Part shown: positions 42,793 to 52,637 of the stretch, piece after piece
Layout: the number at the start of each line of letters is the position of its first letter
Numbering within the stretch: the stretch's first letter is position 1
Origin: Lachnospiraceae bacterium
GTDB lineage: Bacteria; Bacillota; Clostridia; Lachnospirales; Lachnospiraceae
DNA length: 64,000 nt
Assembly: GCA_014804655.1 (NCBI GenBank)
Contig: JAAUZK010000032.1
Coordinates: 62,001 to 126,000 of the forward strand
Reading direction: 5' to 3'
The notes under the pieces: model-generated
What the model was told of the DNA's origin: nothing
The model's database searches: none
Seen by the model: only the letters and a program-made list of their open reading frames with translations
Translations under genes and position numbers: made by a program

Positions 42793-42941
42793 GTCGCGGT
42801 TCGGATTACTATCATATGATGACCGAACATAATAGCAGGAAAATGAAGAAATATTGTTTCGGATATTGCGGTGGCTAACCTATATACAGTAAAATAAAAC
42901 AATGTATAGGAAATATTTGCTATAGGAAAAGAGGATGAATC

Positions 42942-44345
42942 ATGAAGAGACAAGGCATTGTTTTGGGGATAGCAGCCGCAATGTTCATTGGGCTGGCAGG
43001 CTGTGGCGGACAGGATCAGCAGAATGCAGCTCCCACCGTCACAACAGAGGGTGCGGAGAATGTCGACACGCATGAAGATGAATCGGTAGAGAGTGAGCAG
43101 AAAGCTTCTGTTGAAGAAAAAGATACTGACACAGAACAACAGACGGAAGACGTAGAGACCGCTGCGGGACAGCAGGATGAGGATGTGGCGGCAGACACGA
43201 ACCAAGAAGATGAAAGTGCAGGGAATGATATAACGCATATAGAAGAAGGCAGTAATGAAGGTGTTAATTCCGAAGCAAATAAGTTTGTGAGAAGTATGAA
43301 GATCGGCTGGAATCTTGGCAATACTTTTGATGCGCACTCGGATCAGAATAAAGGGGATGAAATGGCTTATGAATCCGATTGGTGCGGGATCGTCACGACG
43401 AAAGAGATGGTTGACGAGATCAAAGCGGCCGGTTTTCAGACGATGCGCATTCCGGTGTCATGGCATAATCATGTCACATCCGACGGCAATTACACGATCA
43501 GCGAGGCGTGGCTGAACCGTGTGCAGGAAGTGGTGGATTATGCGATTGATAATGATATGCATGTGATTATTAATATTCACCATGATAATTCTACGAGCTA
43601 TATGTATCCGGCAACAGAGCATTTGGAGCAGTCTAAGGCTTACGTCGTGGCAATCTGGTCACAGGTGGCGGCGAGATTTGCGGATTATGACGAGCATTTG
43701 ATTATGGAGGCGCTGAACGAACCCCGTCTGGTTGGCACGAGCGATGAGTGGTGGCTTGATCTGAATAAGCAGCAGTGTGTGGAGGCAGTACAGTGTATCA
43801 ATGAATTGAACCAAGTTTTCGTAGACACGGTGCGGGCATCCGGAGGCAATAATGGAGAACGCTACCTGCTGGTACCGGGTTATGCGGCATCTTTACAGGG
43901 AGCTACCAACCAATATTTTGAATTGCCGCAGGACATTGCGGGGAATGAGAACAAGATTCTGGTGGAAGTACATGCTTACACGCCTTATGATTTTGCACTG
44001 AGGGCGCCGGGAGAAGGCAAAAGTATCGATCAGTGGAGCGCTGATGATAAAGCTTCGACTGCTGAGATTGATGAGCTGATGGATACTTTGTACAAGAAAT
44101 ATGTGCAGAATGGTATTGGTGTGGTGATTGATGAGTTCGGGGCGAGAGATAAGCACGGAAATATTCAGGCGAGAACAGATTTTGCAGCCTATTATGTGGC
44201 GGCGGCGAGACAGAGAGGAATCACCTGCTGTTGGTGGGACAATAATGAATTTACCGGCGATGGAGAAAACTTCGGTATCTTCCGGAGGCAGGTATGCAGT
44301 TTTATGTATCCGGAGCTGGTAGAGGGCATGATGAAGGCTTTGTGA
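42942..44345 (+). CDS. glycoside hydrolase family 5 lipoprotein
   Basis: A 467-residue secreted lipoprotein with lipobox LAGC near residue 21. An acidic Glu/Asp/Thr-rich linker (25-105) leads to a GH5 (beta/alpha)8 catalytic domain. It shows MKIGWNLGNTFDAH, the buried IINIHHDN, the acid/base Glu in LIMEALNEPRLVG and the nucleophile Glu in GVVIDEFGARDK. GH5 enzymes cleave beta-1,4-glucans, mannans or related plant or fungal polysaccharides; the exact substrate cannot be told here. It stands alone, with the cell-wall cluster following after about 120 bases. Confidence 0.93.
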   Translation: MKRQGIVLGIAAAMFIGLAGCGGQDQQNAAPTVTTEGAENVDTHEDESVESEQKASVEEKDTDTEQQTEDVETAAGQQDEDVAADTNQEDESAGNDITHIEEGSNEGVNSEANKFVRSMKIGWNLGNTFDAHSDQNKGDEMAYESDWCGIVTTKEMVDEIKAAGFQTMRIPVSWHNHVTSDGNYTISEAWLNRVQEVVDYAIDNDMHVIINIHHDNSTSYMYPATEHLEQSKAYVVAIWSQVAARFADYDEHLIMEALNEPRLVGTSDEWWLDLNKQQCVEAVQCINELNQVFVDTVRASGGNNGERYLLVPGYAASLQGATNQYFELPQDIAGNENKILVEVHAYTPYDFALRAPGEGKSIDQWSADDKASTAEIDELMDTLYKKYVQNGIGVVIDEFGARDKHGNIQARTDFAAYYVAAARQRGITCCWWDNNEFTGDGENFGIFRRQVCSFMYPELVEGMMKAL

Positions 44346-44419
44346 GCATTTTTTGCACAGTGAGGGGCAGAAACATAATTGCTAAATCACAGGCATAGGT
44401 ATATGATAGTAATTGTTGC

Positions 44420-44440
44420 TGCGGCTCGACGCAAGCCGCA
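44420..44440 (+). repeat. small hairpin upstream of the hydrolase
   Basis: TGCGGCT and AGCCGCA are perfect seven-base arms around seven bases, between the GH5 gene and the hydrolase gene. No T-run follows, so it may be a weak terminator of the GH5 gene or a leader structure. Confidence 0.4.
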
Positions 44441-44464
44441 CTTATAGAGTATGTGGAGAACACA

Positions 44465-45232
44465 GTGATTAAGAAGATTGATTCGATAACAGTGAACTAT
44501 ATAGAAGAGGGTGAAGGCGAAGTAATTGTGCTTCTGCATGGCTGGGGAGCGAATATTACTTTGTATGCCGGCATTATTAATGTGCTGGCACAGGGACACA
44601 GGGTGATCGCGCTTGATATGCCGGGATTCGGCAAGACATCTGAGCCGCCGGAACCGTGGTGCGTGGACGACTATGTTGATTTCGTGATGAAATTTATTGA
44701 ATCTTTTGGTCTTGTGCGGTTCAGTGTTGTAGTACACTCGTTTGGCGGAAGGGTATTCTTTAAGATGAATGCCATAGAGAATCTGCCGTTTACCATAGAG
44801 AGAGCCGTGTTGATCGATAGTGCGGGGATTCTACCAAGGAAGAGCTTCTGGCAGAAGTTAAGTTTGCGTTGCTACAAGATTGGGCGGGCGGTCATGAGTA
44901 CGAAAGTATTACATTTCCTGTATCCCGATGCGGTAGACAATATGAGACGCAAACGGGGCTCAGCCGATTATAACAGTGCGACGCCGACCATGCGTGCGAC
45001 GCTGGTAAAAGTGGTAAATGAGGACTTAGAGCCGCTTATGCATTTGGTCAAGTGCCCGACCCTGTTAATATGGGGAGATAAGGATACAGCAACACCGTTG
45101 TCTGATGCCAAGAGAATGGAAGAGCTGATACCGGAAGCGGGACTGGTGGTATGTGAAGGAGCGGGGCATTTTTCTTTTGCCGAGCAGGCACCGAAGGTAC
45201 ATGCCGCGTTGGCAGCGTTTTTCTCTTCATAG
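44465..45232 (+). CDS. alpha/beta hydrolase
   Basis: A 255-residue alpha/beta-fold hydrolase. The oxyanion motif is VLLHGWGANITLYAG, the nucleophile elbow VVHSFGGRVFF (Ser), the acid is in LLIWGDKDTATPLSDAK and the catalytic His in GAGHFSFAEQ. I chose GTG 44465 because GGAG at 44455-44458 is six bases before it; a GTG at 44453 has no site. It lies 40 bases ahead of the MurF gene, and the same three-gene neighbourhood (hydrolase, MurF, Ddl) suggests a link to cell-wall synthesis, but the substrate is unknown. Confidence 0.88.
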   Translation: MIKKIDSITVNYIEEGEGEVIVLLHGWGANITLYAGIINVLAQGHRVIALDMPGFGKTSEPPEPWCVDDYVDFVMKFIESFGLVRFSVVVHSFGGRVFFKMNAIENLPFTIERAVLIDSAGILPRKSFWQKLSLRCYKIGRAVMSTKVLHFLYPDAVDNMRRKRGSADYNSATPTMRATLVKVVNEDLEPLMHLVKCPTLLIWGDKDTATPLSDAKRMEELIPEAGLVVCEGAGHFSFAEQAPKVHAALAAFFSS

Positions 45233-45272
45233 AAAGCAGTTCATACTTTTAGAATAAATAGGAATCGATATT

Positions 45273-46898
45273 ATGAATATTGTATTAACAGTCATATGGT
45301 TTATCACATATATAGTGGGTACCGTATGGTATGAACTTTATATTGTCCATATGTTTCAGCAGAACTCATACAAACCGCGGGAGTATATGGAATGGATGCA
45401 GGTACACAGCAATGTGGGAAGACTGCTGGGTAAATGTCTGTATGGAATTATATCTTTGCCACTGGTGTTGATCGGAAGCAGAGGGTGCATGGTCGCTGCA
45501 TGTGTAATGAATATAATGACTATAATAGTCAACAAGCCCCATGCGGCGAAGAAACCGCTCGTGTATACGAAGCGGGTGAAGCGCATGCTTATAACTACGG
45601 CCGCCATCTATTTAATCGGTATGCTGTTAGCGCTTTTCCTTCCCACAGGCGGATACCGTATTGTTCTGACAGAGCTTGCCGCGACAGCGACCGAGGCAGA
45701 AGCATTACGTCTGCGCGTCTGTGCGGGGATTCTGACAGGTTTGTTTATTGTGCAGCCCTTTCTGATTCTGCTAGTTAATTTGCTTAATCGACCGATAGAG
45801 CAGGGAATAGATCGGCACTATATTAACGATGCCGCTCGGATTCTGAAAGAGATGCCGGATTTGAAGATTATCGGTGTGACCGGAAGCTATGGTAAGACCA
45901 GCGTGAAATATTTTCTGAGTACCTTACTGTCCTGTCGGTACAATGTACTGCATACACCGGGCAACTATAACACGACATTGGGCGTTGTCAGGACGATCAG
46001 GGAGCAGATGAAACCGTTCCACGAAATCTTCATCTGTGAGATGGGTGCAAGAGAAGTGGGCGATATCAAAGAAATTTGTGATCTGGTGCATCCCGATTAC
46101 GGAATCATCACTTCGATCGGACCACAGCACTTACAGAGCTTTCATACGATTGAGAATATTATCGGCACGAAATTTGAATTGGCTGATGCCGTGCCGGCGG
46201 ATGGGAAGGTCTTCTTGAATTATGATAACGAGTACATCCGCGCACATAAGATCAATAAGAATGTCGTAAGCTATGGTACGATAGCAGAAGATATTAACTT
46301 TCGGGCTTACGATATAGAAGTGTCTCCGAGAGGATCTTCTTTCAAAATGAAAGACGAGAACGGAGATGAGTATGAGTTCCACACGCGGCTGGTGGGAAAT
46401 CATAATGTACAGAATATTGCAGGTGCCATTGCGGTGGCTCATACGCTGGGCATTCCGATGGAGAAGTTGAAATATCCGGTGAAACAGCTTGAAAGCGTGG
46501 AGCACCGGCTGCAGCTTAAGAAGCAGGGGAACAGAATTATACTGGACGATGCCTATAACTCTAATAAGAACGGATTTGAGGCGGCGCTTGACACGCTGGC
46601 GATGTTTAAGGAGCTGCGCATTCTAATGACACCGGGCATGGTGGAGCTGGGTGAGAAGCAGTATGATGAGAATAGAGAAGTGGGTATTTATGCGGCGGAT
46701 AAATGTGACTATGCGGTGCTGATCGGTAAAGAGCAGACGAAGCCGATTCAGGACGGTCTGCTGGAAGCCGGATTTACGCAGAACAGGATGATCGTAGTGG
46801 ATACTTTGCAGGAAGCTTTTCAGATGGTGAATGCGATTCCGGATGAGAAACAGAAGGTAGTGCTGATTGAGAATGATCTGCCGGACAATTATGCATAG
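45273..46898 (+). CDS. murF: MurF-type Mur ligase with N-terminal membrane region
   Basis: A 541-residue Mur ligase. Residues about 1-170 contain four hydrophobic segments, which ordinary MurF lacks. The catalytic part starts with the P-loop KIIGVTGSYGKTSVKYFLS, followed by the lid TPGNYNTTLGVVRTI, MGAREVGDIKEICDLVHPDY and the C-terminal ILDDAYNSNKNGFEAALDTL. MurF adds D-Ala-D-Ala to the UDP-MurNAc tripeptide, and the next gene is Ddl, which makes that dipeptide. The extra membrane part suggests activity tied to the membrane. It is not a MurT-type enzyme, as no GatD partner is present. Confidence 0.87.
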   Translation: MNIVLTVIWFITYIVGTVWYELYIVHMFQQNSYKPREYMEWMQVHSNVGRLLGKCLYGIISLPLVLIGSRGCMVAACVMNIMTIIVNKPHAAKKPLVYTKRVKRMLITTAAIYLIGMLLALFLPTGGYRIVLTELAATATEAEALRLRVCAGILTGLFIVQPFLILLVNLLNRPIEQGIDRHYINDAARILKEMPDLKIIGVTGSYGKTSVKYFLSTLLSCRYNVLHTPGNYNTTLGVVRTIREQMKPFHEIFICEMGAREVGDIKEICDLVHPDYGIITSIGPQHLQSFHTIENIIGTKFELADAVPADGKVFLNYDNEYIRAHKINKNVVSYGTIAEDINFRAYDIEVSPRGSSFKMKDENGDEYEFHTRLVGNHNVQNIAGAIAVAHTLGIPMEKLKYPVKQLESVEHRLQLKKQGNRIILDDAYNSNKNGFEAALDTLAMFKELRILMTPGMVELGEKQYDENREVGIYAADKCDYAVLIGKEQTKPIQDGLLEAGFTQNRMIVVDTLQEAFQMVNAIPDEKQKVVLIENDLPDNYA

Positions 46899-46930
46899 AA
46901 GTAGTGTGAGCCCTTGACATGGAGGTAAAG

Positions 46931-48112
46931 ATGAAAATTCGAGTAGGCGTATTCTTTGGTGGTAAAAGTGTGGAGCATGAGGTATCCGTGATCTCCGGAT
47001 TACAGGCATATAATTCTTTTAACAGAGACAAATATGAACCGATCCCGATCTATATCACTAAGGATAATGAATTATACACTGGGGAAGCCATCGGGGATAT
47101 TGCCAATTATAAGAATATTCCGGCGTTGCTGCAGAAGAGCACAAGAGTATTTCTGATGTGCGAGCAGGGACAGGTAGAGTTGATTCAATATCCGGTGAAG
47201 AAGTTCGGCAGCTCCGTGGCGGCGCAGATTGATGTGGCGTTTCCCGTAGTGCATGGCGCTAATGTGGAAGATGGATCGTTGCAGGGATTCCTACGGCACT
47301 ATAACATTCCGTTTGTGGGATGTGACGTGGCAGCCTCCGCGGTGACTATGGACAAATATGTGATGAAAACTGTGCTGAAAGATAACGGGATTCCGATATT
47401 GGATTGTGTTACGCTGAATGTGAAGGAGTATGAGAGCGACGAGGAAGCCGCTTACGTTAAAGTGGAAGATAAGATCGGCTATCCGGTTATTGTCAAGCCG
47501 GTTAATCTGGGGTCCAGTGTGGGAATCAAGGTGGCAAAAGACAAAGACGGTTTACGGGAAGCGCTGGAGTATGCCTTTACGTTTAGTCCCAGAGTCTTGA
47601 TTGAACATGCGATTATGAATCTGCGGGAGATCAACTGTGCGGTTTTGGGAGACTATGAGCAGGCAGAAGCCTCCGAGTGCGAAGAACCGATATCCAGCGA
47701 TGAGATCCTAAGTTATGAAGATAAATATGTAGCCGGTTCCAAGAGCGGTTCCGAAGGCATGCGCACGGCTAAGAGAGAACTCCCCGCGAATTTGACACCG
47801 CAGAAACGGGAAGAAATCCGTCAGATGGCAGTCAAGACATTTCAGGTATTAAATTGTAACGGCGTGTCCAGAATTGATTTTATGATTGACCGCGACACGG
47901 ATCAGGTATATGTTAATGAGATCAATCCGATTCCGGGATCACTGGCCTTCTATCTGTGGGAAGCGCTTGATAAACCGTATGCGGAACTTCTGGATGATAT
48001 GGTAGGACTGGCGCTTAAGAGGGAGCGGGAAGAGAAGAGTACTCTAACCTCTTTTGACAGTAATATTTTGCAAAATGCGAATCTGTCAGGCGCAAAAGGA
48101 GTTAAGAAATAA
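46931..48112 (+). CDS. ddl: D-alanine--D-alanine ligase
   Basis: Joins two D-alanines for peptidoglycan precursors; ATP-grasp fold, 393 residues. Signatures: VGVFFGGKSVEHEVSVISG at the start, FPVVHGANVEDGSLQGFLRH, PVIVKPVNLGSSVGIKVAKD (ATP grasp), RIDFMIDRDTDQVYVNEINP for metal binding, and GSLAFYLWEALD. The binding pocket residues cannot be scored for D-Lac or D-Ser preference with certainty. ATG 46931 follows GGAGG five bases upstream; ATG 46919 overlaps that site. Directly downstream of the MurF gene, a fitting pathway pair. Confidence 0.95.
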   Translation: MKIRVGVFFGGKSVEHEVSVISGLQAYNSFNRDKYEPIPIYITKDNELYTGEAIGDIANYKNIPALLQKSTRVFLMCEQGQVELIQYPVKKFGSSVAAQIDVAFPVVHGANVEDGSLQGFLRHYNIPFVGCDVAASAVTMDKYVMKTVLKDNGIPILDCVTLNVKEYESDEEAAYVKVEDKIGYPVIVKPVNLGSSVGIKVAKDKDGLREALEYAFTFSPRVLIEHAIMNLREINCAVLGDYEQAEASECEEPISSDEILSYEDKYVAGSKSGSEGMRTAKRELPANLTPQKREEIRQMAVKTFQVLNCNGVSRIDFMIDRDTDQVYVNEINPIPGSLAFYLWEALDKPYAELLDDMVGLALKREREEKSTLTSFDSNILQNANLSGAKGVKK

Positions 48113-48249
48113 GAGTAAAAATCAGCCATTTAAATTCCGAATTTGCATGCATATAATTTCCTGCTTTACAAATAATAGTAAAAACATAAAAGTGATTAAA
48201 ACTATTACGCGGTGAATCAGCCGCGATTTACAGATGGAGGTTATATGAT

Positions 48250-48792
48250 ATGAAAGCAACAGGAATTGTCAGAAGAATAGATGATCTCGGACGTATCGTA
48301 ATCCCGAAGGAAATCCGTCGGACATTGCGGATTCGGGAATCGGATCCGTTGGAAATATTTACCGACAGGGAGGGCGAGATCATATTAAAGAAATATTCGC
48401 CGATCGGTGAGATGGGAACATTTGCAAAGCAGTATGCTGAGAGCATGGCACAGGTATCGGGCCATATCGCGATGATTTCCGACAGAGATCAGTTTATCGC
48501 GGTGGCAGGCGGCATGAAGAATATGCTGGGTAAATCGATCAGCCGGGAACTGGAGGAAAAAATCAATCACAGAGAAAGCCTTGTTGCGGCGAAGGGCGAC
48601 CGCAATTTTATTCAGGTCAGCAATGATCAGGATGAGTTTCATCACGAGGCAATCAGCCCAATTATCTGTGAGGGCGATGTGATCGGTTCAGTGCTTCTTG
48701 TGGAAACAGACCATAAGTCCAAGATGGGAGAGGTAGAGCAGAAATTGATTCAGTCTGCGGCCGGATTCTTGGGAAGACAGATGGAGCAGTAG
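48250..48792 (+). CDS. spoVT: stage V sporulation protein T (AbrB family)
   Basis: A 180-residue regulator of forespore genes. Residues 1-50 are the AbrB swapped-hairpin DNA-binding domain (MKATGIVRRIDDLGRIVIPK, then EIRRTLRIRESDPLEIF). Residues about 60-178 form a GAF-like sensor (EKINHRESLVAAKGDRNFIQ, ISPIICEGDVIGSVLLVET). GAF plus AbrB is diagnostic of SpoVT. The ATG is preceded by GGAGG at a spacing of 9. Monocistronic, followed by a terminator at 48846. With spoVG it indicates a spore-forming lineage. Confidence 0.95.
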   Translation: MKATGIVRRIDDLGRIVIPKEIRRTLRIRESDPLEIFTDREGEIILKKYSPIGEMGTFAKQYAESMAQVSGHIAMISDRDQFIAVAGGMKNMLGKSISRELEEKINHRESLVAAKGDRNFIQVSNDQDEFHHEAISPIICEGDVIGSVLLVETDHKSKMGEVEQKLIQSAAGFLGRQMEQ

Positions 48793-48845
48793 TTGCCGGA
48801 GATAAGGCACGACAACGTTACAAATAGAACGGAAAAGTAACTAAT

Positions 48846-48878
48846 AGGCGGGACGGAACAGATTCTGACCCGCCTTTT
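48846..48878 (+). terminator. spoVT terminator
   Basis: AGGCGGG and CCCGCCT pair across a 16-base loop, followed by TTTTAATT. Confidence 0.75.
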
Positions 48879-48953
48879 AATTCATAGGAAAATGCATTCT
48901 AATGACATAAAGTATTTTATGAAACACAAGGGTGTACTAAGCAAAGACCGTAA

Positions 48954-49595
48954 TCAGATAAAGTAATCGATCGTGGACTCCGGTGTCAGTCGCGTTTCCT
49001 GATTGAATACGATCACGGCTTCCCGCAAGTCAACCGCACCCATCTCGTAAAAACCTTCCGTCGTACGGTTGAGACGCTGCATGGAGACCAGACGATTGGC
49101 GCGTTTGGGCTGATCGGTGATAAAGGTGATTCCCCCGCTGAAATACTCCTGATCCAGTTCGGGATCATCCAGTTCTTCATAATATGGATCGAAAAGATAA
49201 ACACTGTCACCTTCTATTCCCGTAAGCAATACATAGTGAGGAACATCCAGATACAGCCTCAAAATTGCGACGCCTCCCTGCTGCAATGCTCCGACGATCT
49301 TACTGTTTTGTGCCAGACAGACGTTCTCGCCGGATAGAAATTCACATGAGATCGGAAAATTTTTCATCTGACCGAACTGGTTGAGCCAGTTGCTTAAAAA
49401 CATCATGGCGGAAGCAGAAGTGCCGCGCTTGCCGACTTCGCCTTCTTCATTGTACGAATCAAGGCAGTACAGCATAATATATTTAATGATGTCGGGATAG
49501 ATGACCTCACGCTCGAATAAATAGCGGATGGCATTGGTCAGAGCTACCGGACCGCAATCATACTCGCTGGATTGGTAATTAAGTAAATTTTTCAT
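48954..49595 (-). CDS. C39-like cysteine peptidase-family protein, 213 aa
   Basis: A stand-alone papain-like protein of the C39-like group. The Cys is in NYQSSEYDCGPVALTNAIRY, the His in LDVPHYVLLTGIEGD and the Asp in VYLFDPYYEEL, so all three catalytic residues appear present. No signal peptide or ABC exporter is attached, so it may act on a cytoplasmic substrate. ATG 49595 is nine bases after AAAGGA, a better distance than ATG 49601. Compare the C-terminal domain of the 847-residue protein at 2167, which lacks the His. It is divergent from the dipeptide ABC operon; the biological role is unknown. Confidence 0.8.
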   Translation of the reverse strand: MKNLLNYQSSEYDCGPVALTNAIRYLFEREVIYPDIIKYIMLYCLDSYNEEGEVGKRGTSASAMMFLSNWLNQFGQMKNFPISCEFLSGENVCLAQNSKIVGALQQGGVAILRLYLDVPHYVLLTGIEGDSVYLFDPYYEELDDPELDQEYFSGGITFITDQPKRANRLVSMQRLNRTTEGFYEMGAVDLREAVIVFNQETRLTPESTIDYFI

Positions 49596-49708
49596 GCACA
49601 TTTTCCTTTGTATTTATCGTAATTGTAGAAAATATACATCGCATTGCTTTTTTTGTCAAGGTTATGCTATACTAAGTCGATTGCTTAATGGGAATTTGAC
49701 AAAAAATA

Positions 49709-49737
49709 TTGACAATGGTATTTTATGGAAGTATAAT
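49709..49737 (+). promoter_or_regulatory. strong promoter of the peptide ABC operon
   Basis: TTGACA (49709-49714) and TATAAT (49732-49737) match consensus exactly with the ideal 17-base spacing, about 95 bases before the binding-protein start. Confidence 0.88.
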
Positions 49738-49831
49738 TTCATACAAAACCTAGTTTTTTAGTAGGAAAAGTTGCGGCTGACACGGTCTACGCCAATATAT
49801 GCTGCAAACACTTCGGAATGGAGGAGAGATT

Positions 49832-51517
49832 ATGAAAAGAATTACGAGAAGCTTACTAAGTCTGCTGATGGCAATCGCCATGATTGGCATCATGACGGCA
49901 TGCGGCGCTTCCGGTAATGACGGAAACACTGCGGCGGCAGATGGTATCGTAGCGGATGGTGCAGCGTCAGACGGCGAATCAGCGGGATCTGTCACGGCCG
50001 CAGAGGGAGAGAAAATCATCAATATCGGCGTAACAGACAGTCTCGGAGGGGTGAATCCGTTTGCGATCGATCAGACAGAGATCAATAAACATGCAATGGA
50101 TCTGATGTTTCTGCCTTTGATGGAACTGGATAAGGATCTGAACTTTCAGGGAATGTTGGCAGATTCAATCACTACGGATGATAATATGCACTTCGTCGTG
50201 CATATAGATGATAAAGCAACGTGGTCCGATGGTACACCGGTCACGGCTTATGATGTGGAGTATTCCGTATTGCGTTATGCCAGCCCGATCGTGGCCAATT
50301 CCACATTGCTGTTATACGCTTTTGAAGGAACAGATGATGAGACCGGTTTTGTGGAAGAGGGTGCGACCTCTATGGCAGGACTTACCGTACTGGATGAGAA
50401 GACGATTCAGTTCAGCGCTAAGTATCCGATGGCGCTTACCACATTCCAGAACAGCTATGGCAGATATCTTCATATCCTGCCGAAACATGTGATCGAGAAG
50501 TTCGGAGAGAATGAATTAGTTTCCAATGATTGGTTCAACCGTCCGGATGTGATCAGCGGACCCTACTTCCTGACGGATTATGACGCAGATCATTATATTT
50601 CCTATACGGCGAATACGGATTACTGGAAAGGTGCGCCGAAGATCGACAAATTGAACTTTAAGATCGTGGACGGAAGCCAGATCTATTCCGGACTCCAGTC
50701 CGGCGAGATCGACATCACACAGCATACCATGACGGCGATTCCGCAGGAGGATTATGAGAGTATAGAAGCGCTTAAGAATGTAACGGTAATATACGGTTCT
50801 CCGGTGACGAATCAGTCAGCATTTATTCAAACCGCTAATATTTCTGACGAGAGAGTGCGGCAGGCGCTTATATATGCAATTGACAGACAGCAGCTCGTGG
50901 ACCAGCTTTTAAAAGGACACGGAGAGGTCGTAGACGGATTCCTGTCTTCGGCAAGTCCGTTTTATGATTCTGCGATTGAACCGATTGAATACGATCCGGA
51001 AAGAGCGAAGGAGCTTCTGGAAGAGGCCGGATGGGACAGCACACAGGTGCTCCGCTTCTATGTAAATTCCGGTGATAACACCTTTGTTAACGGAGTTCAG
51101 GTTATTGCGGCACAGTGGGCAGCGGTTGGAATCAACGCAGAGATTACGACAGTAGATCTGGCCACACTGATGACAATAGCGGGCACTACGGATTATGATA
51201 TTATGGCAGTGCAGTACACTTATGCACCGGTAGATCCTTATCCGGATGTAGCATGGCTGTTGGGCGGTGAAGGAAGCTGGACGGGATATTATGATGACGA
51301 AGTTGCAGCGGCTTTAGAAGGAACCCAGAAGGCAGGCAGCGTGGATGAGATTAAGGGATTTTACGCTGTCGTGGATAAGAAGATGCAGGAGGAGGCACCG
51401 ATGTTCTCAGTTTATGTGGTCAGCGCTCAGGGTGCCGTGAACAACCGCGTAGTAGGTGCGCAGCCCAGTGTATACGGATTCCTTAATGATGTTCAGAACT
51501 GGGATGTTACAGAGTAA
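49832..51517 (+). CDS. peptide ABC transporter substrate-binding lipoprotein
   Basis: A 561-residue family 5 extracellular binding protein. The signal ends at lipobox MTAC (about residue 23), followed by a Gly/Ala/Asp-rich linker. The fold motifs include GVTDSLGGVNPFAI, VVHIDDKATWSDGTPVTAYD (family 5 signature), YAIDRQQLVDQLLKGHGE and YDPERAKELLEEAGWD. These are dipeptide/oligopeptide-type proteins, though some bind nickel or glycans. ATG 49832 is preceded by GGAGGAGAG. First gene of a complete five-gene importer operon followed by an M20 peptidase. Confidence 0.93.
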   Translation: MKRITRSLLSLLMAIAMIGIMTACGASGNDGNTAAADGIVADGAASDGESAGSVTAAEGEKIINIGVTDSLGGVNPFAIDQTEINKHAMDLMFLPLMELDKDLNFQGMLADSITTDDNMHFVVHIDDKATWSDGTPVTAYDVEYSVLRYASPIVANSTLLLYAFEGTDDETGFVEEGATSMAGLTVLDEKTIQFSAKYPMALTTFQNSYGRYLHILPKHVIEKFGENELVSNDWFNRPDVISGPYFLTDYDADHYISYTANTDYWKGAPKIDKLNFKIVDGSQIYSGLQSGEIDITQHTMTAIPQEDYESIEALKNVTVIYGSPVTNQSAFIQTANISDERVRQALIYAIDRQQLVDQLLKGHGEVVDGFLSSASPFYDSAIEPIEYDPERAKELLEEAGWDSTQVLRFYVNSGDNTFVNGVQVIAAQWAAVGINAEITTVDLATLMTIAGTTDYDIMAVQYTYAPVDPYPDVAWLLGGEGSWTGYYDDEVAAALEGTQKAGSVDEIKGFYAVVDKKMQEEAPMFSVYVVSAQGAVNNRVVGAQPSVYGFLNDVQNWDVTE

Positions 51518-51599
51518 TTGATGGTCACATGACATCGTCATTTGTGTCATAGGAAAGCGCGTCCTATGATACAAAACGGGTGCGCAGGGAGGGTGTGCC

Positions 51600-52568
51600 A
51601 TGGCACATTTGCTGGAAGTGGAAGATCTGACAACGATCTTTCGCGGAGATTATGGAAGAAATATCAGTGTTGATCACATCAGTTTTCATGTGGATCAGGG
51701 GGAAGTAGTCTGCATTGTCGGAGAATCCGGCTGCGGCAAAAGTGTCACATCACTGTCTATCATGGGATTATTAAGGAGGGGCGGAGCTGTCACTGACGGC
51801 TCTGTCCTCTTTGACGGTAAGAATCTTCTTACTATGACGGAAAAGGAGCTGGATCAGATCAGAGGCAACGAGCTGACGATGATCTTTCAGGACCCGCTCA
51901 CGTCGCTGAATCCGGTGTTTACCGTGGGAAGCCAGATTACGGAGAGCATCCGCACCCATATGCAGTTATCGAAAGAAGAAGCAAAAATGCGGGCGGAAGA
52001 ACTGCTGGTGCAGGTAGGTATGCCGGACGCAGCAAGGACAATGAAGAAATATCCGCATACATTGTCGGGCGGTATGCGGCAGAGGGTCATGATTGCGATG
52101 GCGCTGTCATGCAATCCGCGGCTGTTGATTGCAGATGAGCCGACCACCGCATTGGATGTGACGATTCAGGCACAGATCATGAAGTTGCTGAAGGAGCTTC
52201 AGCAGGAGCGGGAGATGGCCATGATATTGATCACTCATGACATCGGGCTGGTTGCCAACACGGCGGACCGGGTGCTTGTGATGTATGCCGGTCAAGTGAT
52301 AGAGGAGGCATCTGTGGATGAGATCTTTGCAAATCCGAAACATCCTTACACGCAGGCACTGCTCCGGACAGTACCTACGATCAGAGATGATGCAGACAGG
52401 AAGCTTCAGGCGATTCCGGGCATAGTACCGGAGAGTTATGATGATATTGCAGGGTGTCGATTTGCTGACCGCTGCCCCTATCGCCGGGAAGAGTGTAGTA
52501 AACCTCAGGAAGCATACTCGTTTGGCGAGGGACATACGGCGAGATGTATTGTGGCGAAGGAAACGTGA
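51600..52568 (+). CDS. peptide ABC transporter ATP-binding protein (DppD/OppD type)
   Basis: A 322-residue ATPase of the DppD/OppD type. Walker A is [13 protein letters not shown], the signature LSGGMRQRVMIAMAL and Walker B LLIADEPTTALDV. The C-terminal oligopeptide-transporter extension has the Cys cluster CRFADRCPYRREEC, which can hold a 4Fe-4S cluster in relatives. It partners the OppF-type ATPase encoded next and energises uptake with the two permeases. GGAGGG is suitably placed before the ATG. Confidence 0.94.
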   Translation: MAHLLEVEDLTTIFRGDYGRNISVDHISFHVDQGEVVCIVGESGCGKSVTSLSIMGLLRRGGAVTDGSVLFDGKNLLTMTEKELDQIRGNELTMIFQDPLTSLNPVFTVGSQITESIRTHMQLSKEEAKMRAEELLVQVGMPDAARTMKKYPHTLSGGMRQRVMIAMALSCNPRLLIADEPTTALDVTIQAQIMKLLKELQQEREMAMILITHDIGLVANTADRVLVMYAGQVIEEASVDEIFANPKHPYTQALLRTVPTIRDDADRKLQAIPGIVPESYDDIAGCRFADRCPYRREECSKPQEAYSFGEGHTARCIVAKET

Positions 52569-52637
52569 CAGGCAGAGTAAGAGGATGCGAAGTCCGGAAT
52601 TTATATGATATATGGGAATCAGCATTTGGAGGAAATC

